A stretch of DNA of 64,000 bases from CAWCVR01 sp963799105 (GTDB lineage Bacteria > Acidobacteriota > Terriglobia > Bryobacterales > Bryobacteraceae): the NCBI GenBank assembly GCA_963799105.1, contig CAWCVR010000007.1:124001-188000 (forward strand), read 5' to 3'. The notes under the pieces were generated by a model that worked only from the letters and a program-made list of their open reading frames with translations, was not told the DNA's origin and made no database searches. Shown piece by piece: positions 8,404-16,923 of this stretch; position 1 is the stretch's first letter, and every line of letters begins with the position of its first letter. Made by a program: the position numbers and the translations under genes.

Positions 8404-9351
8404 TCAGATGCCGCTCAGGAACGCGCGCAGGCTCTCAAACGAAATGGCCCACACGGTGCGCGGGGATTCGTAGCCCTTCAGCTCCACTTCGCGGCGGAGG
8501 AAGGGGGAATCGCCGGCAACGTGAAGTTCGGAGTAGGTGCGTTCGCCCACGGCGACGCCCATGCCCAATTCCTTGGTGGCGCTCTCCAGGCGGAAGGCGG
8601 CGTTGACGGCTTCCCCGAGGGCGGTGTTATCGCCGCCGCCCACGATGGCGGTGCCGGTGTTGATTCCGGCGCCGATGCGCAGGGGGCCGGGGAGCGGCAA
8701 CTGGTTGTGGATCTGGGCGGTGGCGGAGTGAATTTCGTCCACGGCCCGCAGGGCGCGGGCGACATCGGCGGCGAGGCGTGCCGGGTCGTCGTGGACCCAG
8801 ACGGCCATCACGGCGTCGCCGATGTACTTCCGCGCCCAGCTTCCCTGGCGCTCGGCGATCTGTCCGACATGCAGGAACCAGGTTCCCACGGTCTGCGCCA
8901 GCACCGCCTCGGGGACCGAGCGCGTGAGATGGGAGAAGCCGCGAATGTCCACTACCACGATGGTGGCGAGGCTTTGCAAATGGATGGCGGCGGTGGTGGC
9001 CTCGCGGGTGGATGAGCCAGGCGGCGCGGTTTCGGACGCGCGGCCGCGCGCGGTGCGGAACTGCAATTCCCGATCGCCGAAGGCGAGGCGGTCGCCGTCG
9101 CCGAGGATGCGGGGCAAGCTCACGCGCTGGCCATTCACGAAACAGCCATTGCGGCTGCCGAGATCCACCAGGGAATAGTCGCCGCCCTCGCGCCGCTGAA
9201 TGAGGGCATGCAGGCGCGATACGGAACGGCTGTCGAGCATCACGGTGCAGCCGTCGCCGCGGCCGATGGTCCAGGATTGCCCGGCGTTCAGCGGGAAGCG
9301 GCGGCCCGCTGGTTCCAACAGGAGGTAGGCCTCTGACTCGGCGGGTAGCAC
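8404..9351 (-). CDS. FHA domain-class III adenylate/guanylate cyclase fusion
   Basis: 315 residues from the GTG at 9351. The N-terminal FHA domain shows the core residues SWTIGRGDGC, SVSRLHALI and SRNGCFVNG and should bind phosphothreonine. A ~25-residue linker leads to a class III cyclase domain. VVVDIRGFSHLT and KYIGDAVMAVW each give a metal-binding Asp, and ALGEAVNAAFRLE supplies the Asn-Arg pair, so the active site looks complete. The protein would make cAMP or cGMP in response to Ser/Thr kinase signalling. An in-frame TTG at 9408 would add 19 residues but lies inside a 25-nt perfect hairpin. The GTG is preceded by TACATT at -8, matching the short-leader pattern here. Confidence 0.85.
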   Translation of the reverse strand: MLPAESEAYLLLEPAGRRFPLNAGQSWTIGRGDGCTVMLDSRSVSRLHALIQRREGGDYSLVDLGSRNGCFVNGQRVSLPRILGDGDRLAFGDRELQFRTARGRASETAPPGSSTREATTAAIHLQSLATIVVVDIRGFSHLTRSVPEAVLAQTVGTWFLHVGQIAERQGSWARKYIGDAVMAVWVHDDPARLAADVARALRAVDEIHSATAQIHNQLPLPGPLRIGAGINTGTAIVGGGDNTALGEAVNAAFRLESATKELGMGVAVGERTYSELHVAGDSPFLRREVELKGYESPRTVWAISFESLRAFLSGI

Positions 9352-9406
9352 GGACCTCCAATGTAGCAGACGCCGCGAAACTGGTGGCGGGGAGAAAAAT
9401 GGCGTC

Positions 9407-9431
9407 AAAAAAGGGGTCTGACCCCTTTTTT
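9407..9431. terminator. Perfect 12-bp hairpin with A/T tails, bidirectional terminator-like
   Basis: AAAAAAGGGGTC-T-GACCCCTTTTTT is a perfect palindrome with a T run on either strand. A second partial copy (GGCGTCTGACCCCTTTTTT) follows at 9439-9457. It could stop transcripts in both directions or be a scattered repeat of the GGGGTCAGACCCC type seen in many bacteria. Confidence 0.6.
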
Positions 9432-9613
9432 AAAAATGGCGTCTGACCCCTTTTTTGCGTGCTGGGGGTTTTGGCAATTGTAAATAGTGGATTGGAACGC
9501 CAATTGTCGGGCTGTCGGCGACTAAAATGATTGGCAGATGGTGCCGATACATAAGTAGGCGCCAGTGACCGCAGGATGGACCGCGCCGGAGAACGAAAGG
9601 CAAGGAACGCCGG

Positions 9614-9901
9614 ATGAACATCGTCGCGATCTTCGTTTACCTGCAACTGCTGGACATACTGACCACGCTATTGGGCTTCCGCCTGGGAGCGGGAGAGGTA
9701 AGCCCGTTCATCCGCCTGCTGATGCACGCGGGGCCGGCGGCGGGAGTGATGCTGTCCAAATCGCTGGCGCTGGGGCTGGGCGCGTTGTGTGTGCGGTGGA
9801 AGCGATTCCAGGTGATTCGCTGGGCCAGTTACTGGTACGGCGTTTTGATCGTTTGGAACCTGATGGTGGCGTTGGCAGCGCAGCGCGGGATGGCCGGCTG
9901 A
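9614..9901 (+). CDS. Small four-helix membrane protein, DUF5658-like
   Basis: 95 residues and mostly hydrophobic. YLQLLDILTTLLGFRLGAGE followed by SPF near the N-terminus matches the D-x-x-TT-x-x-G...E-x-NPF pattern of small DUF5658 membrane proteins. Function unknown. A GGCAAGGAACGCCGG stretch before the ATG offers a weak ribosome site. It converges on the minus-strand operon ending at 9910. Confidence 0.65.
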   Translation: MNIVAIFVYLQLLDILTTLLGFRLGAGEVSPFIRLLMHAGPAAGVMLSKSLALGLGALCVRWKRFQVIRWASYWYGVLIVWNLMVALAAQRGMAG

Positions 9902-9909
9902 GGGCCGGG

Positions 9910-11427
9910 TCAGCTTTTGGGCGGCGTTCCCGCCAGGGTATTCCAGTATTTCATGCCGCACGGGACTCCTGCTTGTAGGGAACGAATCACCAGCCGCCCG
10001 TCTTCCAGGTCCACCTGGTAGATGGGCAAGTCGCCAGGTTTCACGACGTACAAGCCGCGCTGAATGTCGATCGAGTCGCCATAGCGGAAGACCACGTACG
10101 GGTTGGGGGCGGTAGCGCGCACGCGGAACTGGGCGGTGGAGGGTTCGTAGTTGCCGTAGCTGAAGCAGCGGCCTACGCAAGCGCGGTCGATCATGTGGAT
10201 CACGGCGAAGGTGTGGAGACCGTTGTCGTCGACGCCGGTCACCACGCGTTGCCCGGGTTGGAGCCGCGCCACGGTGTCCTCCATGCGGTCCTCGAAGGAA
10301 TTCAGAGCCCGCTCGTCGCGGAAGAGGAAGCTGAAAAAAACCACCGCCAGCAACACCAGCCCGTAGCGCACGAAGACACGGGCGCGGGCGGATCCCAGCA
10401 AGGCGCAAACGCAGATTCCCACTCCCAGAGACATGCGCTCGGCGATGTAGACCAGGGAGTGCTGGAAGCCGGGAATAAAGACGGTGCTGGGCATGATGAA
10501 AACCCCGGTGGCGCTGACTATGCAGATCTGAAAGGCCATGCTGGAGGCCACCTTGCGGGGCCCCAGGCGGTGCAGCAATTCCAGAAACAGCAATCCCCAG
10601 AGCAGCAGCAGGCCGACGAGCACGAAGTAGTACTTGAGGTCGAAGACCCAGACCTGGTCGACACCGGTGGTGCTGACGATCTGCAAGGGCGACCACCGCG
10701 TGACGGTGCCGAGGCTCAGTACCCAGTGGATGAGGACCATGAACAGGAGCGTCCCGGCGGAGAGAAACGAATGGTAGCGCGACGGGATGCGCCGGGCGAG
10801 CCAGAGGTAAGCCAGCAGGCAGGCCGTCCAGGCAACCGGAAGCCCGTGAGCCACATACGCCAGGGCGAGAAGGGGCAGGGCGAGGAGCCAGCGGCGCCCG
10901 GAGGGATCCCAGACCAGGGCCAACACCCAGAAGCATAGCCCCAGGCTGAGATAGAAATTGAAGAAGCCCATGTGGAAGACCCAGCCATAGGCCAGCATGG
11001 CGATGCAGATCAGCAGGTGCCAGGGCCGGCGGCCAGCCACTTTCGAGACGAAGGCGAATGCCCCCCACACGAAAACCAGGACGGCAATGGAGACGGCGAT
11101 GCGCTGCGCCGCTTCCGCTCCCACCAAACGGTACAAGCCGCCGAGCATCAAATCGAAAAGCAGGTTGGTGCTCTGGCTGGCAATGGTCAAACCATGGATG
11201 CGCCCGGAATCGATCAACTCCGCCAGCCAGGCGTTGTAGATGTGGCTGGAGAGATCGCCCGCCTGCAGGCGGGGCTGCCAATAGCAGGGGATGAGCAGAA
11301 AGATGGAAAGCGCCGGGTAGAGCAGGGCGGCAAGGCCTGGCAATCCGGACCTGGGGCCGGCCTGCGTTTCGGCTCCCTCAACGGGGGTGGCCGGCCCGAA
11401 CCCGCGAAATAACCGTCTAATACCCAT
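9910..11427 (-). CDS. Polytopic membrane protein, last gene of the Tad-linked operon
   Basis: 505 residues with about ten hydrophobic helices and an extracytoplasmic C-terminal domain of ~130 residues (after RDERALNSFEDRM). The architecture (GDLSSHIYNAWLAELI in the first loop, helices, soluble tail) recalls GT-C membrane glycosyltransferases, but no catalytic motif is certain. It begins 6 nt after the restored DUF362 stop, so it belongs to the transcription unit that starts with PilZ and the Tad genes. The N-terminal ~28 residues are polar and Pro-rich. Confidence 0.7.
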   Translation of the reverse strand: MGIRRLFRGFGPATPVEGAETQAGPRSGLPGLAALLYPALSIFLLIPCYWQPRLQAGDLSSHIYNAWLAELIDSGRIHGLTIASQSTNLLFDLMLGGLYRLVGAEAAQRIAVSIAVLVFVWGAFAFVSKVAGRRPWHLLICIAMLAYGWVFHMGFFNFYLSLGLCFWVLALVWDPSGRRWLLALPLLALAYVAHGLPVAWTACLLAYLWLARRIPSRYHSFLSAGTLLFMVLIHWVLSLGTVTRWSPLQIVSTTGVDQVWVFDLKYYFVLVGLLLLWGLLFLELLHRLGPRKVASSMAFQICIVSATGVFIMPSTVFIPGFQHSLVYIAERMSLGVGICVCALLGSARARVFVRYGLVLLAVVFFSFLFRDERALNSFEDRMEDTVARLQPGQRVVTGVDDNGLHTFAVIHMIDRACVGRCFSYGNYEPSTAQFRVRATAPNPYVVFRYGDSIDIQRGLYVVKPGDLPIYQVDLEDGRLVIRSLQAGVPCGMKYWNTLAGTPPKS

Positions 11428-11433
11428 CGGAGT

Positions 11434-12406
11434 TTACCCCAGCCTCAGGCTTTGAAACTCGGGAATCAGCGCGAACGGAGTGGCCACGGCGGCGATGGTC
11501 TCCCCAGTCTGGACGATGCCCTGTTCGGCGATTTGTGTGACATCGGTAGCGGCCAGCCGCAGATAGCCGATGCGGAAGGGATCGATTCGCATCACGCGGC
11601 AACAGGTGGCATCCACGGCCCGCGGGTCGCTGCCGGCTACCACGATACCCACCGGCTTGGGATCGCCCTGAATGGGACCGTTGCCATCCATGCCGACGAT
11701 GCCGTCCACGATGGCGAACTTGCGCGGGTAGATGGCATGCAGGTCGGCGATGCATTCGGGGAATGCCCGCCCAGTGAAGCGCGTTTTTCGGCCAGCCGTA
11801 AATGCCGCCCGGGACGGTGCCGAAGAGGTTCTTCATAGAAAGCGTGGCGCCCACCAGGTGATGGGTCTTCATCTTGGGCATGGAGACCAGCAGGCCGGCG
11901 CCCAGAACGGTGTTGGGAAGGTACAATTTCCGCAGGCCCGAGAACTGGGTCCGGGGCGTCACGTGGGTGACGTCGTCGAGGTTCAGATCGACGAACAGGT
12001 CTTCGAACCGGGGAATCGTCCGGAAGTATCCGGCGGCCTCGGCGAGATCCAGGGTATTGCGGCGGTGCCCGGGACCTTCGGCGATGCGGACGCCGGCCGC
12101 CCCGGCGGCGAGGAAGGCTTCATAGGCGGCGTGGACCAGAAGCGGGTGGGTATTGATGGTGGTTCCGGGCTCGAACTCCACCAGGTTGGGTTTGAGGACC
12201 ACAGTAAGGCCGCGCACGTCCAGGCTGTGGCCAGCCAGAATCCGCCGCACGGTATCGTAGAGGCTCTGATCGTAAGCCGCGCGCACGATGGAGACCTGGG
12301 GAGGAGCAGCCGGCGCGGCCGGGGGGCCACTGGCCTTGCAGCCGGCCAGCAGCGTGGCGCCGGCCGTCCCCGCAATCCATTCGCGTCTGGTCGGTTTCGG
12401 GTACAT
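11434..12406 (-). CDS. Tat-type lipoprotein with DUF362 domain, frame broken at 11758-11761
   Basis: The N-terminus TRREWIAGTAGATLLAGCKA combines a twin-arginine motif with a lipobox (LAGC), so export folded, possibly with a cofactor, is expected. The body is a DUF362 domain: VVLKPNLVEFEPG, MPKMKTHHLVGATLSMKNLFG and later GSDPRAVDATCCRVM, the conserved Cys/Arg region. The frame shifts after HWAGIP in a GGGG run; removing one G restores IPECIADLHAIYPRKFAIVD and one 323-residue protein ending at 11434. Without repair the first frame runs on into the next gene. A single-base homopolymer excess looks like an assembly error, though a recent mutation is possible. DUF362 proteins are often iron-sulfur-linked; the role here is unknown. 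Confidence 0.75.
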
Positions 12407-12409
12407 GCG

Positions 12410-13335
12410 TCAGCCCCAGAAGAGGTCGCGGCCCTGCTCGGCCGCGGTCATCACCATATCCAGCGAAGTTTCCGGAATGGTGCGGTAATGGAGGCCGGAG
12501 GGGGCGCAGTATCCCGCGGGAAGCCGGCCATGGACCCTCAGGCCGAAGCGGAGCCAGTTCATGGCGTCGGCGGACCGGCACTCCGCCAGGAAGCGCTGCG
12601 CCATCGCCAAGGCGCGGTCGACCTGGGGCGACCGGACCCCGCGCAAAGCCGCCAGTGCCAGGCCGGTAGTTTCCGGATAGGGACGCGAGGGATACCCCAG
12701 GGGGCGGGAGGATCCGTAATTCCAGCCGCCATCGTCGCAGGTTCGGCTCAACAGGAACTGGCGGCCGGCGTCAACGCGGTGGCGGACCTGAGATGAAGGC
12801 TGGCGGCGATCTTCCTTATCGAGGGCCAGAATGGCGACGGATGTGGGGACGACCCAGCCGGCGTTTTCGGGAATCCATGGCCAGCCTGGAAACTTCCGGT
12901 CGGCGGAGGGAGTGCTGTTGCCGAGCAGCCATTCCCGCAAGCCGTATACGGTGGTGGATTCCTCGCCGGTGGTGCCCAACAGCCATTGGATGGCGCGCCC
13001 ATAGGGGGGGCGCCGATCTTCCCCGGACCCAGCAGGGCAACCAAGGCGGTCACCCAAGTGCTCAGATCGACTCCGGCGCGCGGAGGCCATCCGCCGTCGC
13101 GCCTGCGGATAGAGCCCAGCCACGCCAGACCGCGCTGCGCGGAGGCGGCTTCGCCGGCCAAAAACAGGGCCATAATGGCATACACGGTGGGCTCCGTCCA
13201 CGAGCCGCCGCGGGAATAGGGCCATCCCCCATCGCGGTTTTGCTTAGCGATCAGAGCGCCAATGGGCATAGGGTGGCAAGGCTGGCGAGGCGCCGCGTTC
13301 GCCTGGGGCACGCCAGCCTCCGTGAAAGCAGTCAC
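12410..13335 (-). CDS. Prenyltransferase/squalene-oxidase repeat protein, frame broken at 13004-13010
   Basis: QW-type repeats of the terpene cyclase alpha/alpha barrel recur: QNRDGGWPYSRGG, IRRRDGGWPPRAG and RTCDDGGWNYGSS. The frame changes within a run of seven G, between LGPGKIGAP and YGRAIQWLLGTT. One added or two removed bases yield ~308 residues. I see no DxDD cyclase motif and the length is half that of squalene-hopene cyclases, so catalysis is doubtful. The GTG at 13335 overlaps the stop of the upstream micro-ORF (GTGA), implying coupling; an ATG at 13269, nearer the first repeat, is an alternative. The stop lies 3 bp before the DUF362 start. Confidence 0.7.
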
Positions 13336-13430
13336 TGCCGCGGAATGCGGCGATTGCGGCGGCGCGCAAGCAGTATGACAAGCGAAATGCCCGCCCCCAG
13401 CCAGATCGCCGCCGGAATTGCGATGTTCAT
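13332..13430 (-). CDS. 32-residue single-helix membrane micro-protein (Tad-linked, second)
   Basis: ATG at 13430, stop TGA at 13332-13334. The sequence is one hydrophobic helix (IPAAIWLGAGISLVILLA) followed by the basic tail RRRNRRIPRQ. It resembles the neighbouring micro-ORF in having IWL-x-AG in the helix and an Arg-rich C-terminus. The stop overlaps the GTG of the prenyltransferase-repeat gene. Function unknown. The matching layout of two such ORFs and the tight coupling argue that it is real. Confidence 0.6.
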   Translation of the reverse strand: MNIAIPAAIWLGAGISLVILLARRRNRRIPRQ

Positions 13431-13472
13431 TCTCGTTATTCTCCTTGAACTTGCGCAGTTCGCCTGGAAGTA

Positions 13473-13494
13473 CGCGGACCGGAAGCGGTCCGCG
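13473..13494 (-). other. Perfect 9-bp hairpin between the two micro-ORFs
   Basis: CGCGGACCG and CGGTCCGCG flank a 4-nt loop in the 70-bp space between the micro-ORFs. It has no T run, so it is more likely an mRNA-processing or stability hairpin or an attenuating structure than a terminator. Confidence 0.6.
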
Positions 13495-13500
13495 ATCCCC

Positions 13501-13599
13501 TTACCGTTGCGTACGCCGGGCCTTGCGCCGTTTCAGGAACAGAAACATGAGCAGGCCTGCGGTTAGCCAGATGATTACCTGAACCAGTGTGCTATCCAT
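13501..13599 (-). CDS. 32-residue single-helix membrane micro-protein (Tad-linked, first)
   Basis: ATG at 13599, stop TAA at 13501-13503, 20 bp after tadC. One helix (VQVIIWLTAGLLMFLFL) is followed by the basic tail KRRKARRTQR. GAGGAG about 11 nt before the ATG can serve as ribosome site. Both micro-ORFs have an outside-short, inside-positive design. They might be accessory subunits of the pilus platform, but that is a guess from position only. Confidence 0.6.
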   Translation of the reverse strand: MDSTLVQVIIWLTAGLLMFLFLKRRKARRTQR

Positions 13600-13619
13600 C
13601 GTCTGTGGGTCTCCTCTCT

Positions 13620-14570
13620 TTATTTACCAACGCTTTTCATCAACGGGAACAAATTCTTAACAACCTGTAAGATGCCGGGTCCAGCGGCGACAATCAGCAT
13701 GGAAGGCAGGATGAAAAAGAAAATGGGGAATACAAGTTTGACGCCTACCTTGCCGGCGCGCTCCTCGGCTTCCTGGCGCCGCCGCGTGCGCAGGAAATCG
13801 GAATGGGTTCTCAAGGATTCGCCCATACTGGTGCCGAACCGGTCGTTCTGAATGAGAATGGCGGTAAGCTTGCCGATTTCGGGCTCGCCGGTCCGCTCGG
13901 CGAGATGGCGGAGGGCGTCGGCACGGCGTTTGCCGGCGCGCATTTCGAGCGTGACGAGAGACAGTTCCTCGCTCAAGTCCGGATGGCTGACTTGCAGCTC
14001 CCGGGCGACGTGCTGGATGGCCTGGTCGAGGCCCAGTCCGGCTTCAATGGAAACCACCAGCAGATCGAGGGCATCGGGCAGGGAGAGGCGGAGGAGCAAC
14101 TCGCGCTTGGCCACCTTCTTCTCGAGCACGAACCGCGGCAGAATCCAGCCGGCGGCGCAGCCGGAAACTATGAGGGCCATGCGCAGCACGGGGTTAGCCG
14201 GCATCTTGGACTCGAGGGACAGGCTGATGACGAGCAGGACGAAGACGGATATGATGCGGATGCCGTAGAAAACCGCCATGGCGGTTTCGGAACGGATGCC
14301 GGCGCGCATCAGGTCGATCTTGAGAGAGGCAACGTCCGCGTCGGAGGAAGGCACCTTGGAGCCGATCTGGTGCAAGAGGGTGACGACGGTGTTGGCGGCC
14401 GGCTCGGCGTCGGCATCGATCACGCGCTGCCGGGCGTCGGCGGAGATGACGGGCGCGCCGAGTTGGCGCATGAACTTTCCGGGCTTGTAGTAAATCCGGT
14501 AGCCCACGCCGGTAATCGCGGTCAGCAGCATCAAAAACGCGACAATGGAAAGCAATAGAGGATGGGCCAT
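13620..14570 (-). CDS. tadC: Tad pilus inner-membrane platform protein TadC
   Basis: 316 residues with a helix at the N-terminus, two central helices and a C-terminal helix. The type II secretion F (T2SSF) domain occupies ~165-290: LPDALDLLVVSIEAGLGLDQ and LGESLR-like MGESLRTHSDFLRTRRRQEAEERA. With TadB it forms the membrane platform on which CpaF acts during Flp pilus assembly. It starts 1 bp before the tadB stop region and is the last canonical Tad gene here. Confidence 0.9.
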   Translation of the reverse strand: MAHPLLLSIVAFLMLLTAITGVGYRIYYKPGKFMRQLGAPVISADARQRVIDADAEPAANTVVTLLHQIGSKVPSSDADVASLKIDLMRAGIRSETAMAVFYGIRIISVFVLLVISLSLESKMPANPVLRMALIVSGCAAGWILPRFVLEKKVAKRELLLRLSLPDALDLLVVSIEAGLGLDQAIQHVARELQVSHPDLSEELSLVTLEMRAGKRRADALRHLAERTGEPEIGKLTAILIQNDRFGTSMGESLRTHSDFLRTRRRQEAEERAGKVGVKLVFPIFFFILPSMLIVAAGPGILQVVKNLFPLMKSVGK

Positions 14571-14571
14571 C

Positions 14572-15543
14572 TCACACCTTGATGTTGATAATCTTCTTGA
14601 TGAAGAAATTCCCGAGGAGCTGCGCCACGATGGCGCCGCCGATCATCCACTTGCCGTCGCTGTCCTCGGCCATGCCCTGGAGGTAGCCCGGGGCCACCAG
14701 CAAGAGACCCAGCATGGTGGCCACCGGCATGACGGTCAGGATACCGGCGGTAAGACGCCCGTGGGCGCTGGCCGCCTTCACCTGGCCCTTGAGGCGGAAA
14801 CGCTCGCGGATGACGTACGCCAGGCGCGACAGAATTTCGCTCAAATTTCCGCCGGTCTGCTTCTGCAGCAGCACGGAGGAGGTGAAAAACCGAATATCCA
14901 GGAGCGGGACGCGCAGGGCGAAATTGCGCATGGCGACATCGAGCGGCGCTCCCAGGTTCTGCTCGTTGAAGAGCGTGCGGAACTCCTGGCCGAGGGGGTC
15001 GACGATCTCCTCGCCCACCATTTCCAGGGTAATGGTGAAGGCGTGGCCGGCCCGCATGGACCGCGCCAGAAAGTCCAGGGCTTCGGGGAGTTGCTCTTCC
15101 ATTTTGTCCATGCGCACCTTGCGTTTGTGACGCACGAACAGGTAGGGCGAGCATCCCAACGCACCGCCCAGCACCAAGGCGGTGACGGGACCGCTTATCA
15201 GAAGGGGCCACAGGAACCCCAAAGCCAGTCCGGGAATCGCCATCAACGCCATGGCCGCCATAAGACGGGAGGACGACCACGTCATGCCGGCCTGCTGAAG
15301 TTGTTCCTGGGCATGGCGGGTGAAGTGGAGCGACCTGACGATGGCCTTAAAGCCGGTCGGCCTGTCGCTCTCGATCTCCTTCAACAGAGTGGTGATGCCG
15401 ATTTCGTTATCGCCGACGGCGGTATGCAGCATGTCCACCACTTGCTTCTTGCGGCGGGCGTCGAAAAACTTGAGGCCCACGCTCACCGCAAACAGCACGA
15501 GAGCGAACAACACGACGAAGGTTGTAAGCAAGACGACGGGCAT
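14572..15543 (-). CDS. tadB: Tad pilus inner-membrane platform protein TadB
   Basis: 323 residues. A lone N-terminal helix, two helices at ~95-145 and a helical C-terminus surround a T2SSF domain: LPEALDFLARSMRAGHAFT and GGNLSEILSRLAYVIRERFRLKGQVKAASAHGR (the last basic stretch is typical of TadB). It overlaps the cpaF stop by one base (ATG at 15543) and lies 1 bp from tadC. It pairs with TadC as the pilus platform. Confidence 0.9.
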   Translation of the reverse strand: MPVVLLTTFVVLFALVLFAVSVGLKFFDARRKKQVVDMLHTAVGDNEIGITTLLKEIESDRPTGFKAIVRSLHFTRHAQEQLQQAGMTWSSSRLMAAMALMAIPGLALGFLWPLLISGPVTALVLGGALGCSPYLFVRHKRKVRMDKMEEQLPEALDFLARSMRAGHAFTITLEMVGEEIVDPLGQEFRTLFNEQNLGAPLDVAMRNFALRVPLLDIRFFTSSVLLQKQTGGNLSEILSRLAYVIRERFRLKGQVKAASAHGRLTAGILTVMPVATMLGLLLVAPGYLQGMAEDSDGKWMIGGAIVAQLLGNFFIKKIINIKV

Positions 15544-16904
15544 TAACGAATCTCCACGACGGTCTGGAACATCTGCGTGGGCAGAACGATACCGCTGGAC
15601 TTCAGACGCTCATAGAACTTGGGCCGGATACCGGTTGCGCGGAAACGGCCCAACACCTTTCCGGTTTCCGAGAGGCCGGTCTTCTCAAAGAGGAAAATGT
15701 CCTGCAGGGTAATAATGTCCTGCTCCATGCCGACCACTTCGGTGATGTGAGTAACGCGGCGGGTGCCATCGCTGAATCGCGAAACCTGGATAAAGAGGTC
15801 CACGGCGGAAGAGATCTGCTGGCGGACGGAGCGGATACCCATGTTGGCATTCGCCATGCCGACCATGACTTCCAGGCGTCCCAGACTGTCGCGCGGGGTG
15901 TTGGCGTGGATGGTGGTGAGCGATCCGTCGTGACCGGTGTTCATGGCCTGCAACATGTCGAGGGCCTCTTCGCCGCGGACCTCGCCGACGATGATGCGGT
16001 CGGGACGCATACGGAGGGCATTGATGACGAGTTGCCGGATATGGATGGCGCCGGTGCCTTCGACGTTGGCGGGGCGGGTCTCCATGCGGGCCACGTGGGT
16101 CTGCTGGAGGCGCAATTCGGCGGCGTCCTCGATGGTGACGATGCGTTCGTCCTCGGGGATGTAAGAAGAGAGAGCGTTGAGCAGGGTGGTCTTACCGGAG
16201 CCGGTACCGCCGGAAATCAGGATATTGAGGCGGGCTTTGACGCAGCCCTTGAGCAGTTCCAGCATGCCTTCGGTGAGGGCCAGTTTGGCGACCAGGTCTT
16301 CGCCCTTCATGGCGTGGCGGCCGAAACGGCGGATGGAGAGCAGCGGCCCGTCGACGGCGACAGGCGGAATGGCGGCGTTAACGCGGGAGCCGTCGGGCAG
16401 GCGGGCATCCACCAGGGGCGAGGATTCATCGACGCGGCGGCCGACGCGGGACACGACTTTCTCGATGATGCGCAGCAGGTGGGCGTCGTCCTTGAACTCG
16501 ACCGGGGTGCGGTACAGTTTGCCGGCCCGTTCGACGTAGACGAGGCGGGGCGTGGTGACCAGAATGTCGCTTACGGTGGGGTCCTGGAGGAGCGGTTCCA
16601 GCGGACCGAGGCCGAAGACTTCATCCAGGATTTCCTCGATGACGCGGTCTTTCTCGACCAGGCTGAGAGGGGTCTTCTCTTCCTCGACGAGTTTGGCGAC
16701 GGCGGCGCGGATTTCGGCGCGCACCCGCTCGCCGGCCATGGAAGACAGGGCTTCGAGGTTGATCCGGTCGAGGAGTTTCCGGTGAAGAGTAAACTTCAGC
16801 TCCTGATACTCCGGAGTGTAACCGTCGCGATTGAACAGGCGGTTGACCCAACCGCTTTCGCGGGAATCCCCGTGTTTCAGGTTCATGTCCAGTGCGGGAG
16901 GCAT
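15543..16904 (-). CDS. cpaF: Tad pilus assembly ATPase CpaF/TadA
   Basis: 453 residues, the usual length. The N-terminal domain holds LGPLEPLLQDPTVSDILV. Walker A is ILISGGTGSGKTTLLN (~228-243) and the Asp-box region is EDERIVTIEDAAEL. Walker B is RIIVGEVRG, and the His box TGHDGSLTTIHAN completes the secretion-ATPase set. The enzyme powers Flp pilin polymerisation from the cytoplasmic face. Another ATG six codons downstream (MNLKHG) is a possible start. Confidence 0.93.
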   Translation of the reverse strand: MPPALDMNLKHGDSRESGWVNRLFNRDGYTPEYQELKFTLHRKLLDRINLEALSSMAGERVRAEIRAAVAKLVEEEKTPLSLVEKDRVIEEILDEVFGLGPLEPLLQDPTVSDILVTTPRLVYVERAGKLYRTPVEFKDDAHLLRIIEKVVSRVGRRVDESSPLVDARLPDGSRVNAAIPPVAVDGPLLSIRRFGRHAMKGEDLVAKLALTEGMLELLKGCVKARLNILISGGTGSGKTTLLNALSSYIPEDERIVTIEDAAELRLQQTHVARMETRPANVEGTGAIHIRQLVINALRMRPDRIIVGEVRGEEALDMLQAMNTGHDGSLTTIHANTPRDSLGRLEVMVGMANANMGIRSVRQQISSAVDLFIQVSRFSDGTRRVTHITEVVGMEQDIITLQDIFLFEKTGLSETGKVLGRFRATGIRPKFYERLKSSGIVLPTQMFQTVVEIR

Positions 16905-16923
16905 GGTCGTTTATCCCTTTCAG

